A stretch of 47,142 nt of DNA from an uncultured Alphaproteobacteria bacterium (lineage in GTDB: Bacteria > Pseudomonadota > Alphaproteobacteria > Methylaequorales > Methylaequoraceae). The DNA lies in assembly GCA_902526175.1 (NCBI GenBank), contig CABZJY010000010.1, positions 1-47,142 on the forward strand, given 5' to 3'. Positions 10,421 through 18,326 of the stretch are shown one piece after another (position 1 is the first letter of the stretch; the number at the start of each line of letters is the position of its first letter). A program made the position numbers and the translations under genes. The notes below the pieces were generated by a model. It ran no database searches and was not told where the DNA came from. It saw only the letters and a program-made list of their open reading frames with translations.

Positions 10421-11188
10421 TCATCTACAAATTTTACATCTCTTATCTTTTTTTACTTTGATATTTGTAGATTTATTACTTTCACAATTAAAAATAACAA
10501 ATTCTTTGAATTTGTCATCTCTCGCATTTGTAACTATGTTTAAAACCATATTAGCTTGAAGTAAGCCACCTATTCCTGCTACACTCGAAATTATTCCTTG
10601 ATCATTACAATTACCGTACGGAATGTCTTTTTTGTTTTGTGGAAAAATACAGTTATAACACGGTAAATTTTTGTTAGACCAAGCTTTGAAAGCAAAAAGT
10701 TGTACTTCATAATTGTGTAATGCACTTGAAATCAGTATTTTTTTATTTAAATGACAAGTCCTATTTATTTCGTATCTAGTTGGAAAGTTATCTGTACAGT
10801 CTAAGACTATCTTATAATTCTTTAAAATTTCTTGACTGTTTTTTTTACCAAATTTTGTATCAAAAAATTCAATTTGAATTTTTGAATTAATTTCTTTGAG
10901 TTTCTTCCCCAAAACATTTATTTTTTTTTTCCCAATGTCATTTTCAGTATACATAAGCTGTCTATTGAGGTTACTAAGCGTAACTTTATCAAAGTCAACT
11001 AATCCAAAATTTAAAATTCCACTCATAGATAAATATGTAGCAGCCGAAGTTCCTAATCCACCGCAACCAACAATCAAAATAGAACTATTTATGATTTTAA
11101 GCTGGCCTGTTTCACCAATTTTCTCAAGAATAATTTGACGAGAAAACTTTTCTAGTTCGTGATCATTTAATGTTTTTACTTTTTTCAT
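10421..11188 (-). CDS. moeB: MoeB/ThiF-family adenylyltransferase (HesA-like)
   Basis: 255 residues. The ATP-binding loop VGCGGLGTSAA, the SNLNRQLMY motif and DCTDNFPTRYEIN are the hallmarks of E1-like enzymes that adenylate the C-terminus of small sulfur carriers (MoaD or ThiS). CYNC and the terminal CKIC form the usual zinc-binding Cys pairs. It lies next to cysK and an Rrf2 regulator, which agrees with sulfur transfer. The choice between MoeB and ThiF cannot be made without partner genes, which are not in the window. It starts directly after cysK ends. Confidence 0.88.
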   Translation of the reverse strand: MKKVKTLNDHELEKFSRQIILEKIGETGQLKIINSSILIVGCGGLGTSAATYLSMSGILNFGLVDFDKVTLSNLNRQLMYTENDIGKKKINVLGKKLKEINSKIQIEFFDTKFGKKNSQEILKNYKIVLDCTDNFPTRYEINRTCHLNKKILISSALHNYEVQLFAFKAWSNKNLPCYNCIFPQNKKDIPYGNCNDQGIISSVAGIGGLLQANMVLNIVTNARDDKFKEFVIFNCESNKSTNIKVKKDKRCKICR

Positions 11189-12148
11189 TTAGGACTTTAT
11201 ATCTGAGAATAATGGCGTTGAGAGATACCTCTCTGCGAAGGACGGGATAATAATGACAGTATTTTTATTCCTCATTTTTATATCTTCATTGATTTCTACT
11301 GCAGCTGCAACCGCTGCACCGGAAGATATTCCAGCAGGAATTCCTTCAAGTCTAGCTAAAATTCTGGAAAAATTAAAGGCTGTATTGTTATTTATAGATA
11401 GCACTTTATCAATTACTTGTTGATTTAAAACCTTTGGGACAAAACCTGCGCCTATTCCCTGAATTTGATGACTCCCCGCTATCCCTCCATTAAGCACAGA
11501 TGAATCCTCTGGCTCAACGGCAAATATTTTTATATTTTTTTTTTTTTCTTTAAGATATTTCCCGATACCTGAAATTGTTCCCCCGGTACCTACTCCTGCA
11601 ACCAGTGCATCGATTTTACCATCAGTATCTTTCCAGAGCTCATCAGCAGTTGTCTTGTAGTGTATTAGGGGATTTGAATCATTTGAAAATTGTTGTGGGA
11701 TAAATGAATTTTTGTACTTCTCTTTTAATTCCTTAGCCTTTTCAACCGCTCCATGCATTCCTTGTTTTGAAGGCGTTAAAAAAATTTTAGCACCAAGAAG
11801 AACTAACATTTTTTTTCTTTCTATAGACATACTTTCAGGCATGGTAAGGAATAGTTTATATCCCCTCGATGCACAAATAAAAGCTAGTGCAATACCTGTA
11901 TTTCCAGAGGTTGGTTCAATAATAATTGTATTTTTATTAATTAATTTTTTTTTTACACCTTCCTCGATCATTGCCAAGCCAATTCTATCTTTTACAGATC
12001 CTGATGGATTAAAATATTCTAATTTAGCAAGCAATTGTCCTTGTAGTTTAAAACTTTGTTTAATTTTATTTAATCTAACTAGTGGTGTACTACCAATCGT
12101 ATCAGTAATTGAATCTAAAATTTTATTAATTTTTTGGTTAGATGACAA
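11189..12148 (-). CDS. cysK: Cysteine synthase A (O-acetylserine sulfhydrylase)
   Basis: PLP enzyme that makes cysteine from O-acetylserine and sulfide. 319 residues. The PLP lysine lies in NPSGSVKDRIG, the substrate loop is PTSGNTGIAL, the cofactor phosphate loop is GVGTGGTISGIG, and GIPAGISSGAA is near the end. All are the standard CysK motifs. The 5' end overlaps the upstream Rrf2 regulator gene by 11 bp, so regulator and enzyme are almost certainly one transcript. Confidence 0.95.
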   Translation of the reverse strand: MSSNQKINKILDSITDTIGSTPLVRLNKIKQSFKLQGQLLAKLEYFNPSGSVKDRIGLAMIEEGVKKKLINKNTIIIEPTSGNTGIALAFICASRGYKLFLTMPESMSIERKKMLVLLGAKIFLTPSKQGMHGAVEKAKELKEKYKNSFIPQQFSNDSNPLIHYKTTADELWKDTDGKIDALVAGVGTGGTISGIGKYLKEKKKNIKIFAVEPEDSSVLNGGIAGSHQIQGIGAGFVPKVLNQQVIDKVLSINNNTAFNFSRILARLEGIPAGISSGAAVAAAVEINEDIKMRNKNTVIIIPSFAERYLSTPLFSDIKS

Positions 12149-12587
12149 AGTCTATTTTCTCATTGTTTTGTTTTACCAATCCACTCTTCTCAGCCCTATA
12201 ACAAATATCTTCAATAGTAATTTTTTTTAAATGATCAAACCATATACTATAAATTTCATCTAAGAGTGGGTTAACAATTTTATTAGATATATCAGATTCA
12301 GAGCCTTTTATCATTTCAACCTTTTTGCTTTTGTCGTCTACAGATGCAACTATATCTGATAACTTTATCTTTCTTCTTTCTCTTGCAAGTCGATAGCCAC
12401 CTTTTGGTCCTCTTGATCCAATTAGAATGTTACTTTTGACTAATGATTGGAGTGTATGCTCAAGGTAGCGTTTGGGAATTCCCTGACGTTTTGCAATATC
12501 TATATTTTGAACAGGATTTTCTCCCGCATTAAATGCAATATCTAAAACTGATTCAATTGCATAAATTACTTTTATTGACAACTTCAT
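12138..12587 (-). CDS. Rrf2-family transcriptional regulator, CymR-like
   Basis: 149 residues with the Rrf2 winged helix: an N-terminal MKLSIKVIYAIESVLDIA helix, a recognition region (AKRQGIPKRYLEHTLQSLVKS) and the wing IGSRGPKGGYRLAR. The three clustered cysteines that hold the Fe-S cluster of IscR are absent; only one Cys, in DICYRAE, is visible. This, and the overlap with cysK, suggests control of cysteine/sulfur genes like CymR rather than Fe-S homeostasis. The gene start overlaps the dut stop. Confidence 0.87.
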   Translation of the reverse strand: MKLSIKVIYAIESVLDIAFNAGENPVQNIDIAKRQGIPKRYLEHTLQSLVKSNILIGSRGPKGGYRLARERRKIKLSDIVASVDDKSKKVEMIKGSESDISNKIVNPLLDEIYSIWFDHLKKITIEDICYRAEKSGLVKQNNEKIDFVI

Positions 12588-13045
12588 TTATTATCATCCT
12601 TGATTAAACCAGTTGACCCAAACCCCCCCTTTCCTCTAACAGTTTCAGATAAACTGTCTGCTTCCATTATGGATACATTTGGTAATTCACAAAATATTAG
12701 TTGCGCTATTCTCATTCCATGTTCAACAATAAAGTCACTTTTGCTATGATTTATTAATATTACACAAACTTCTCCTCTATAATCTGAGTCAATGGTTCCT
12801 GGTGAATTTAGAACTGTAATCATATTTTTTAATGCTAATCCTGATCTTGGGCGAACTTGAGCCTCAAGATTTGTTGGCATCTCCATTGAAAACCCACATG
12901 GAATTATGCTCGAAGATCCTGGATTCAAAATAACATTATTCTCAGTAGCGGCTACTAGATCAAAGCCAGCACTTCCTACAGTCGCTTTTTCTAAACTGTA
13001 AAGCCTTCTAAAGTTAGGCTTAAAATTTAATTTCACTTTATTCAT
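12584..13045 (-). CDS. dut: dUTP diphosphatase
   Basis: Hydrolyses dUTP to dUMP, keeping uracil out of DNA and feeding dTMP synthesis. 153 residues, the usual trimeric dUTPase size. Motifs in order: AGFDLVAA, RPRSGLALKN, the catalytic Asp and beta-hairpin block LNSPGTIDSDYRGEV, IAQLIF, and the C-terminal arm GKGGFGSTG. It lies between coaBC and the Rrf2 regulator, with ATGA overlap into the regulator, in a conserved alphaproteobacterial neighbourhood. Confidence 0.96.
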   Translation of the reverse strand: MNKVKLNFKPNFRRLYSLEKATVGSAGFDLVAATENNVILNPGSSSIIPCGFSMEMPTNLEAQVRPRSGLALKNMITVLNSPGTIDSDYRGEVCVILINHSKSDFIVEHGMRIAQLIFCELPNVSIMEADSLSETVRGKGGFGSTGLIKDDNK

Positions 13046-13054
13046 ATAGTTAAC

Positions 13055-14248
13055 TCAACTTTTATTAAAAAATAAAGAGATCTCTTTTACAATTTTTTCT
13101 GCTACCTTTTCTTTTTTCATCATAGGCCAATTTATAATATCTGAGTTATTTATAAAGCAAACTTTATTACTGTCTGAATTAAACGCTTTATTATTAGAAA
13201 CTAAATTTCCGAAAATCCAATCACATCTTTTTTCTTTGAGTTTCTTTTGTGTATTTGTGACTAATTTTTCAGTTTCAGCAGAAAAACCAATTACCAGCTC
13301 TGGACGCATATTGTTAGAGGATATTTCCTTGAGTACATCAACATTTTTTTCAAAGACAAACTTTTTTTCTAGGTGTTTATTTTTTTTAATTTTATGCTCG
13401 GAAACTTTTTTCATTTTATAATCACAAATTGCAGCAACAGATATAAATATATCTGCAGGAAGTTCATCAATAGATGCTTCAAGAAAATCAATACCAGTAT
13501 CAACATTTCTTATTTTTACATTGTCTGGTTTTTCAATACTTGTAGGACCACTTATAAGAGTTGTTTCTGCACCGTATCTTGAAAGTTGTTCGGCAATCTT
13601 GTACCCTTGTAATCCTGAAGAGAAATTACTTAAAAACCTAACTGGATCTAGCTTTTCAATTGATGGTCCACTGGTGACAATTGCTTTTTTCCCTTTAAGA
13701 AGGTTGTTGCTATTAAAAAAATTCCTCACAATCTTATGAATTTCTTGAATTTCTACTAATTTTCCCACACCTATTTGCCCACAGGCCAACTTGCCGTGTG
13801 ATGGGTTGATGATTTTATAACCTATATCTTTTAATTTCTGTAAATTTTTCTTTACTATTCTGTTTTCCCACATGTTAACATTCATTCCTGGAGCAAAAAA
13901 TGTGGGCGTTTTTGTCGCCATAAGAATTGTAGAAGCTAAATCATCTGCAAGTCCATTCGAAATTTTACCTATAAAATTTGCCGTTGCAGGCACAACTAAA
14001 ATTAGGTCAAAGTTGTTGGCAAGTTGAATATGGTTCATTTCAGAAGTCTCATTAAGAGAAAATAGTTCTGTGAATACCTTTTTCCCAAGTAAGCTTTCAA
14101 ACATTAGGATGTTAATAAATTTTTTTGTATTATCTGTTAAAACACACTCTAGATCAAAATTATCTTTTGCTAATAGTCGTAGTAACTCCAAAGCCTTATA
14201 TGAAGCGACTCCTCCCGTAACAATTAAAAGTATTCTTTTTTTTTTCAT
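13055..14248 (-). CDS. coaBC: Bifunctional phosphopantothenoylcysteine decarboxylase / phosphopantothenate-cysteine ligase
   Basis: Two successive steps of coenzyme A synthesis. 397 residues. The N-terminal flavoprotein decarboxylase (about 1-180) shows VTGGVASYKALEL, MNHIQLA with its active-site His, PATANFIGKISNGLADD and PGMNVNMW. The C-terminal ligase (about 185-397) shows VTSGPSIEKLDPVRFLSNFSSG and the lysine-rich loop KIKKNK. It follows ubiE after 2 bp; the ubiB gene commonly found between them in alphaproteobacteria is missing. Confidence 0.95.
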   Translation of the reverse strand: MKKKRILLIVTGGVASYKALELLRLLAKDNFDLECVLTDNTKKFINILMFESLLGKKVFTELFSLNETSEMNHIQLANNFDLILVVPATANFIGKISNGLADDLASTILMATKTPTFFAPGMNVNMWENRIVKKNLQKLKDIGYKIINPSHGKLACGQIGVGKLVEIQEIHKIVRNFFNSNNLLKGKKAIVTSGPSIEKLDPVRFLSNFSSGLQGYKIAEQLSRYGAETTLISGPTSIEKPDNVKIRNVDTGIDFLEASIDELPADIFISVAAICDYKMKKVSEHKIKKNKHLEKKFVFEKNVDVLKEISSNNMRPELVIGFSAETEKLVTNTQKKLKEKRCDWIFGNLVSNNKAFNSDSNKVCFINNSDIINWPMMKKEKVAEKIVKEISLFFNKS

Positions 14249-14250
14249 AA

Positions 14251-14976
14251 TTATTTTTTTCCAATATGGATACTTGCTACTCCATCAAATATGTCGAAAC
14301 ACTCAATTTCCCTAAATCCAATATACTCAAATTTTTTTGTAAGTTCTATTTGATTGGGAAATAATTTTATACTTTCTACTAAATATTCGTATGCATCTTT
14401 ATTTCTTGCAAATATAGAACCTAATTTAGGCAGAACATCATAATAAAGATTTACCAAACCTCTAAAATTAGGTTTGTTTACTTGACTAAATTCCATGCAA
14501 TAAAAGTATCCGTTTTTTTTAAGAACTCTTTTTATCTCAGAGAGGGATTTGTTCATATCTGAGAAATTTCTTAGGCCAAACGAAAGCAATACAAAATCAA
14601 AATAATTGCTCTTAAATGGAAGATTTTCAGCACTATTACAAATAATTCTTGTTTTATACCCCTTAAGTCTTTTTTTAGCCAAATCTAACATCAGTAGATT
14701 TTTGTCAGATAATATTAAATTTTCAAAATAAGGATATTTTTTTAGTAATAATTCAGAAATGTCTCCTGACCCGCAAGCAAGGTCTAACACAGATTGATTT
14801 TCATTTAATTGAATAAAATCTATAAAAATTTTTTTCCAAAGTCTGTGGGATCCAAATGACATTATATCGTTCATGAGATCATAACTTTTTGAAACATTTG
14901 AAAAAATTTTATTGACGTATTTACTTTTTTCTAATTTAGATAAGTTTTCTAACATTTTATTAGAATTTTTTTTCAT
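14251..14976 (-). CDS. ubiE: Demethylmenaquinone / ubiquinone biosynthesis C-methyltransferase UbiE
   Basis: SAM-dependent C-methyltransferase of quinone synthesis. 241 residues. VSKSYDLMNDIMSFGSHRLWK, the SAM motif VLDLACGSGDIS, LPFKSNYFD, FGLRNF and RVLKKNGYFYCMEFSQ are all typical of UbiE/COQ5. The annotated start shares the CATG palindrome with the mutM start on the other strand. A second in-frame Met at residue 8 (start at 14955) is possible and would leave 19 bp between the genes. Confidence 0.94.
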   Translation of the reverse strand: MKKNSNKMLENLSKLEKSKYVNKIFSNVSKSYDLMNDIMSFGSHRLWKKIFIDFIQLNENQSVLDLACGSGDISELLLKKYPYFENLILSDKNLLMLDLAKKRLKGYKTRIICNSAENLPFKSNYFDFVLLSFGLRNFSDMNKSLSEIKRVLKKNGYFYCMEFSQVNKPNFRGLVNLYYDVLPKLGSIFARNKDAYEYLVESIKLFPNQIELTKKFEYIGFREIECFDIFDGVASIHIGKK

Positions 14977-15799
14977 GCCTGAATTACCCGAAGTTGAAAC
15001 AGTCAGAATAACATTAAAAAAAGAAATATTGAATGAAAAAATATTATCAATTCAAATTTTAAATAAAAATCTTAGATACCCTATTGAGTGCAATTTTTCA
15101 AATAAAGTGGTTAATCAAAGTATAAAAAAAATATCAAGAAGAGGTAAATATTTGATATTATATCTTACAAAAAATATTGTAATTCTTTTGCATTTAGGTA
15201 TGACAGGGTACTTTAGATTTTGTAATGATGAAAACTTTATAAAACATGATCATATAATATTTGACTTCAAAGAAAAAAAAATGATTTATAACGACGTAAG
15301 AAAGTTTGGATTTATAAAAGTATATAAAAGCGAAAACGTAAATCATTCAAAACATCTGGTTAATCTTGGTTTAGAGCCTTTGGATGGAAAATTAAATAAA
15401 AATTATTTAAGAAAAAGTATTAATAATAGTAAACAATCCATAAAAGCTTATCTGATGAACTTTAAGAACATTGTTGGAATAGGAAATATTTATAGTTCAG
15501 AAATATTATTTGATTCAGCTATTCACCCCTGCAAATTATCCTCAGCAATAAGTAATGAGGAAATCAATAGACTTATAATTTCTATAAAAAAAATTCTAAG
15601 AAAAGCAATCAAGCTGGGAGGAACCAGTATTAAAGATTACAAAGACCCAATGGGAAAGATTGGGTATTTTAAAAATCAACTTAAAGTCTATGGAAGGGAT
15701 AATAAACCGTGCGTAAACTGCAAAAAAAATGTTATAATAAAAAAAATAATTATACAGGGGAGATCAACCTTTTTTTGTGAAATATGTCAAAAGTTCTGA
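14975..15799 (+). CDS. mutM: Formamidopyrimidine-DNA glycosylase
   Basis: Base-excision repair enzyme removing 8-oxoguanine and FaPy lesions. 274 residues. The start must be ATG 14975, because Pro2 is the catalytic nucleophile (MPELPEVETVR) with Glu3; an earlier in-frame Met would destroy this. LHLGMTGYF, NDVRKFGF, GIGNIYSSEILF and the C-terminal zinc finger with CVNC and CEIC pairs are visible. It starts back-to-back with ubiE; the 3' end overlaps the next gene by 16 bp. Confidence 0.96.
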   Translation: MPELPEVETVRITLKKEILNEKILSIQILNKNLRYPIECNFSNKVVNQSIKKISRRGKYLILYLTKNIVILLHLGMTGYFRFCNDENFIKHDHIIFDFKEKKMIYNDVRKFGFIKVYKSENVNHSKHLVNLGLEPLDGKLNKNYLRKSINNSKQSIKAYLMNFKNIVGIGNIYSSEILFDSAIHPCKLSSAISNEEINRLIISIKKILRKAIKLGGTSIKDYKDPMGKIGYFKNQLKVYGRDNKPCVNCKKNVIIKKIIIQGRSTFFCEICQKF

Positions 15800-16146
15800 G
15801 TGCACTAATTTTTTTTTGTTTTGCTTTTTATTCAGTAATAGATTCTAAAAATAATAAAACAAAATTTGTTGATGGGATAGAGGGCTTACCCTTACATCAC
15901 AAAATGACCGTGATAAAAAATAGCTTGGTCATGTTTGATACAAATCAGGGCAATTTTGTTGAGGTTGAAATTAAAGGAAAATCTAGTATTGAAAATATCA
16001 GTAAGTTTTACAACGAAGTTTTACCTAATTTTGGCTGGGAGTCAGAAAATAATACCAAATTTGTAAGGGGAAAAGACTCTCTTGAGCTTAAATATTCTTC
16101 AGAAAACCAAATTGCAATTGTAAAATTTAAATTGATTCAAAAATAA
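15784..16146 (+). CDS. Small exported protein of unknown function
   Basis: 120 residues. An N-terminal hydrophobic stretch (VLSALIFFCFAFYSVI) looks like a signal peptide; the rest is a mixed alpha/beta domain with the pattern SIENISKFYNEVLPNFGW and a terminal strand-rich segment. The pattern (helix, tyrosine, LPNFGW, then strands) recalls small outer-layer proteins in which a quantity is read across a short domain, but I do not recognise the family. It overlaps mutM by 16 bp, so it is probably translated from the same message, and precedes rpsT. Confidence 0.7.
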   Translation: MSKVLSALIFFCFAFYSVIDSKNNKTKFVDGIEGLPLHHKMTVIKNSLVMFDTNQGNFVEVEIKGKSSIENISKFYNEVLPNFGWESENNTKFVRGKDSLELKYSSENQIAIVKFKLIQK

Positions 16147-16156
16147 TTTCTTATGC

Positions 16157-16184
16157 TTGACTATTGTCATTAGATAAGTAGTAT
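16157..16184 (+). promoter_or_regulatory. Possible promoter of rpsT
   Basis: TTGACT (16157-16162) and TAGTAT (16179-16184) are separated by 16 bp, close to the sigma-70 pattern. A transcript would begin only a few bases before the rpsT ATG at 16192, implying a leaderless or nearly leaderless mRNA; there is no Shine-Dalgarno before that ATG. This is a pattern match only. Confidence 0.35.
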
Positions 16185-16191
16185 CTGGCAA

Positions 16192-16455
16192 ATGGCTAAT
16201 ATTAAATCTGCAAAAAAAAGAATTCTTCAAAATAATAAAAGATCTGAAATAAATAAAAAAAGACGATCTTTGTTAAGAAACAAAATAAAAAAGCTTAATG
16301 TCTTAATTGAAGACAGAAACTCAAATGAAGCAAAGAAAAAATTTGTTGAACTAGAACCTGTTTTAGCAAAATCAGTGAATGTGGGCTTATTTAAACAAAA
16401 TCTTGTTTCAAGAACATTGTCAAGACTATCAAAAAAAATAAAATCTTTAAAATAA
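16192..16455 (+). CDS. rpsT: 30S ribosomal protein S20
   Basis: 87 residues, canonical length. The typical N-terminus MANIKSAKKRILQNNKRSEINK and the long three-helix basic protein ending in NLVSRTLSRLSKKIKSL are visible. S20 binds the 5' domain of 16S rRNA. It sits upstream of dnaA as in many alphaproteobacteria, with a rhodanese gene in between. No terminator hairpin is obvious in the 74 bp that follow. Confidence 0.97.
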   Translation: MANIKSAKKRILQNNKRSEINKKRRSLLRNKIKKLNVLIEDRNSNEAKKKFVELEPVLAKSVNVGLFKQNLVSRTLSRLSKKIKSLK

Positions 16456-16517
16456 GTTTTTGTTCTATTGATTCATTTTTAAATTTAGCTATTCTATAAG
16501 ACCTAATATTATAATTC

Positions 16518-16522
16518 GGGAG
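16518..16522 (+). promoter_or_regulatory. Ribosome-binding site deciding the TTG start of the rhodanese gene
   Basis: GGGAG lies seven bases before TTG 16530. There is no in-frame ATG nearby (the ATG at 16542 is out of frame), so this site supports TTG as the real start. Confidence 0.6.
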
Positions 16523-16529
16523 TAATAAA

Positions 16530-16952
16530 TTGGAGCTAGATTATGAAGGTGACCTCGAACCCATAGATTGCTGGGAGCTTTTAAAGAGTGACGATAATGC
16601 GCATCTAATTGATTGTAGGACTAAAGCAGAATGGCAATTTGTCGGTGTACCTGACTTAACTTCAATAAAAAAAAGCGTGGTATTAGTTGAATGGCAACTC
16701 TACCCATCAATGGCACTTAATGAAAAATTCTATGATGATGTTAAAAGTGCTAATTTATCGGATGATAGCAAACTTATAATTTTATGTAGATCGGGGGGAA
16801 GATCAAAATCTGCTGCCGAGTTTTTAACGTCAAAAGGCTTTAATCACTGTTATAATTGTGTACACGGTTTTGAAGGTGCCCATGACAAATATGAGCACAG
16901 AAGTAATATAAGCGGATGGAAATTTGACAAATTACCATGGAAGCAGATTTAA
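16530..16952 (+). CDS. Rhodanese-like sulfurtransferase
   Basis: 140 residues, a single rhodanese domain. DCWELLKSDDNAHLIDCRTKAEW opens the domain in the usual way and the active-site loop is CRSGGRS with Cys86. It probably transfers sulfane sulfur in the cytoplasm; acceptor unknown. The start is TTG, supported by GGGAG upstream. It ends three bases before dnaA starts, so the two are likely on one transcript. Confidence 0.88.
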   Translation: MELDYEGDLEPIDCWELLKSDDNAHLIDCRTKAEWQFVGVPDLTSIKKSVVLVEWQLYPSMALNEKFYDDVKSANLSDDSKLIILCRSGGRSKSAAEFLTSKGFNHCYNCVHGFEGAHDKYEHRSNISGWKFDKLPWKQI

Positions 16953-16955
16953 GTT

Positions 16956-18321
16956 ATGTCTAGAAGCAGTGATGATCTTACAGAACTACAGGCTCAGTGG
17001 GCATCAGTAAGAGGTAAAATTAGAAGAAAAATTGGTGAGGCATTATTTAAAAGTTGGTTCAAACCTCTAACTCTAATTAGATATGAATCAGATGTTTTAA
17101 TCTTAGGTGTGCCTAACAACTTTGTCAGGACTAGGCTTATTGAAGAATATCACGATCTAATTAAACTAACTTGGAAACAGCATAACAAAAAGATTAAATC
17201 AGTTGAAATTGTACTTACAAAAGACGAGAGTGAAAAACAACATAACCCTAGGCCACAGGAGATTAAAAATAAAAAGCACACCCCCATTTCACCAACAATA
17301 AGTGCCGAACTCGATCAAAGATTTACATTTTCTAATTTTATTGTAGGGAAACCAAATGAACTTGCATTTGCTGCAGCCCGAAGAGTGGCTGAATCTCAGA
17401 ATGTACCCTTCAACCCACTGTTTTTTGTACGGAGGTGTAGGTCTTGGAAAAACTCATTTAATGCACGCTATTGCCCATGAAATAAAGAAAAGAAATCCAG
17501 AAAGAAGAGTCATTTATTTGTCTGCAGAAAAATTTATGTATCATTTTATTAAAGCATTAAGATTTAAAGATACAGTTTCTTTTAAAGAACAATTTAGAAC
17601 AGTTGATGTTTTAATGATAGATGACGTTCAATTTATTTCTGGCAAAGATTCAACCCAAGAAGAGTTCTTTCATACTTTTAATGCACTTGTTGACCAAAAT
17701 AGACAACTAATAATATCAGCCGATAAATCTCCCCAAGACCTAGAGGGTATTGAGGAAAGGATGCGCTCAAGACTAGGGTGGGGACTAGTTGCTGATATCC
17801 ATCCTCTTAATTATGAATTAAGATTAAGCATTCTTCAAGCTAAAGAAGAAAAGCTTCAGGTCAATATATCACAGGGCGTCTTAGAGTTTCTGGCCCATAA
17901 AATTACTTCCAATGTAAGAGAATTAGAGGGTGCACTTAACAGAATATCAGCTTATTCTTCGCTAGTAGGAAAAGAAATTACACTTGATATGACTCAAGAA
18001 GTATTAAGAGATCTGTTAAGATCGTCGCAAAGAAAAGTAAATATTGAGCAAATTCAAAAAAAAGTTTCAGAACATTTCAATGTTAAAATGTCGGATATGA
18101 GTTCTGCGAGAAGATCAAGAACAATTGCAAGACCGCGACAAATAGCAATGTATTTATCGAAGAATCTAACGTCAAGATCTTTACCTGAAATTGGCAGAAG
18201 ATTTGGGAATAGAGATCACACAACTGTTATTCATGCCGTAAAGAAAGTTGAAGAGCTAAGAAACACGGATGTTAGTTTTGATGAAGATGTTGAACTTTTG
18301 ATTAGAATGTTAGAGATATAA
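16956..18321 (+). CDS. dnaA: Chromosomal replication initiator DnaA (frameshifted as sequenced)
   Basis: The initiator that melts the origin. The reading frame breaks in a run of six T at 17421-17426. Up to there the frame reads DnaA domain I and linker through [12 protein letters not shown]; after removing one T it continues as [15 protein letters not shown] and runs to 18321, giving 454 residues, a normal length. The second part has Walker A GVGLGKTH, Walker [10 protein letters not shown] and the DNA-binding signature [14 protein letters not shown]. Without correction the two pieces are 174 residues and an unstarted C-terminal part. Sequencing error is more likely than a dead gene, since dnaA is essential. 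Confidence 0.93.
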
Positions 18322-18326
18322 AAAAT

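Noticed and set aside
14912-14974. Upstream extension of MutM to an earlier Met
   Set aside because: MutM needs Pro2 as its N-terminal nucleophile, so only ATG 14975 gives an active enzyme.
16456-16529. Chromosomal origin next to dnaA
   Set aside because: I saw no cluster of DnaA boxes (TTATCCACA-like) in the short gaps around dnaA, and alphaproteobacterial origins are often elsewhere.
16956-17480. A separate short DnaA-domain-I protein of 174 residues
   Set aside because: The tail after the T6 run is out-of-frame DnaA sequence; one-base correction restores a normal DnaA, so it is not a separate gene.
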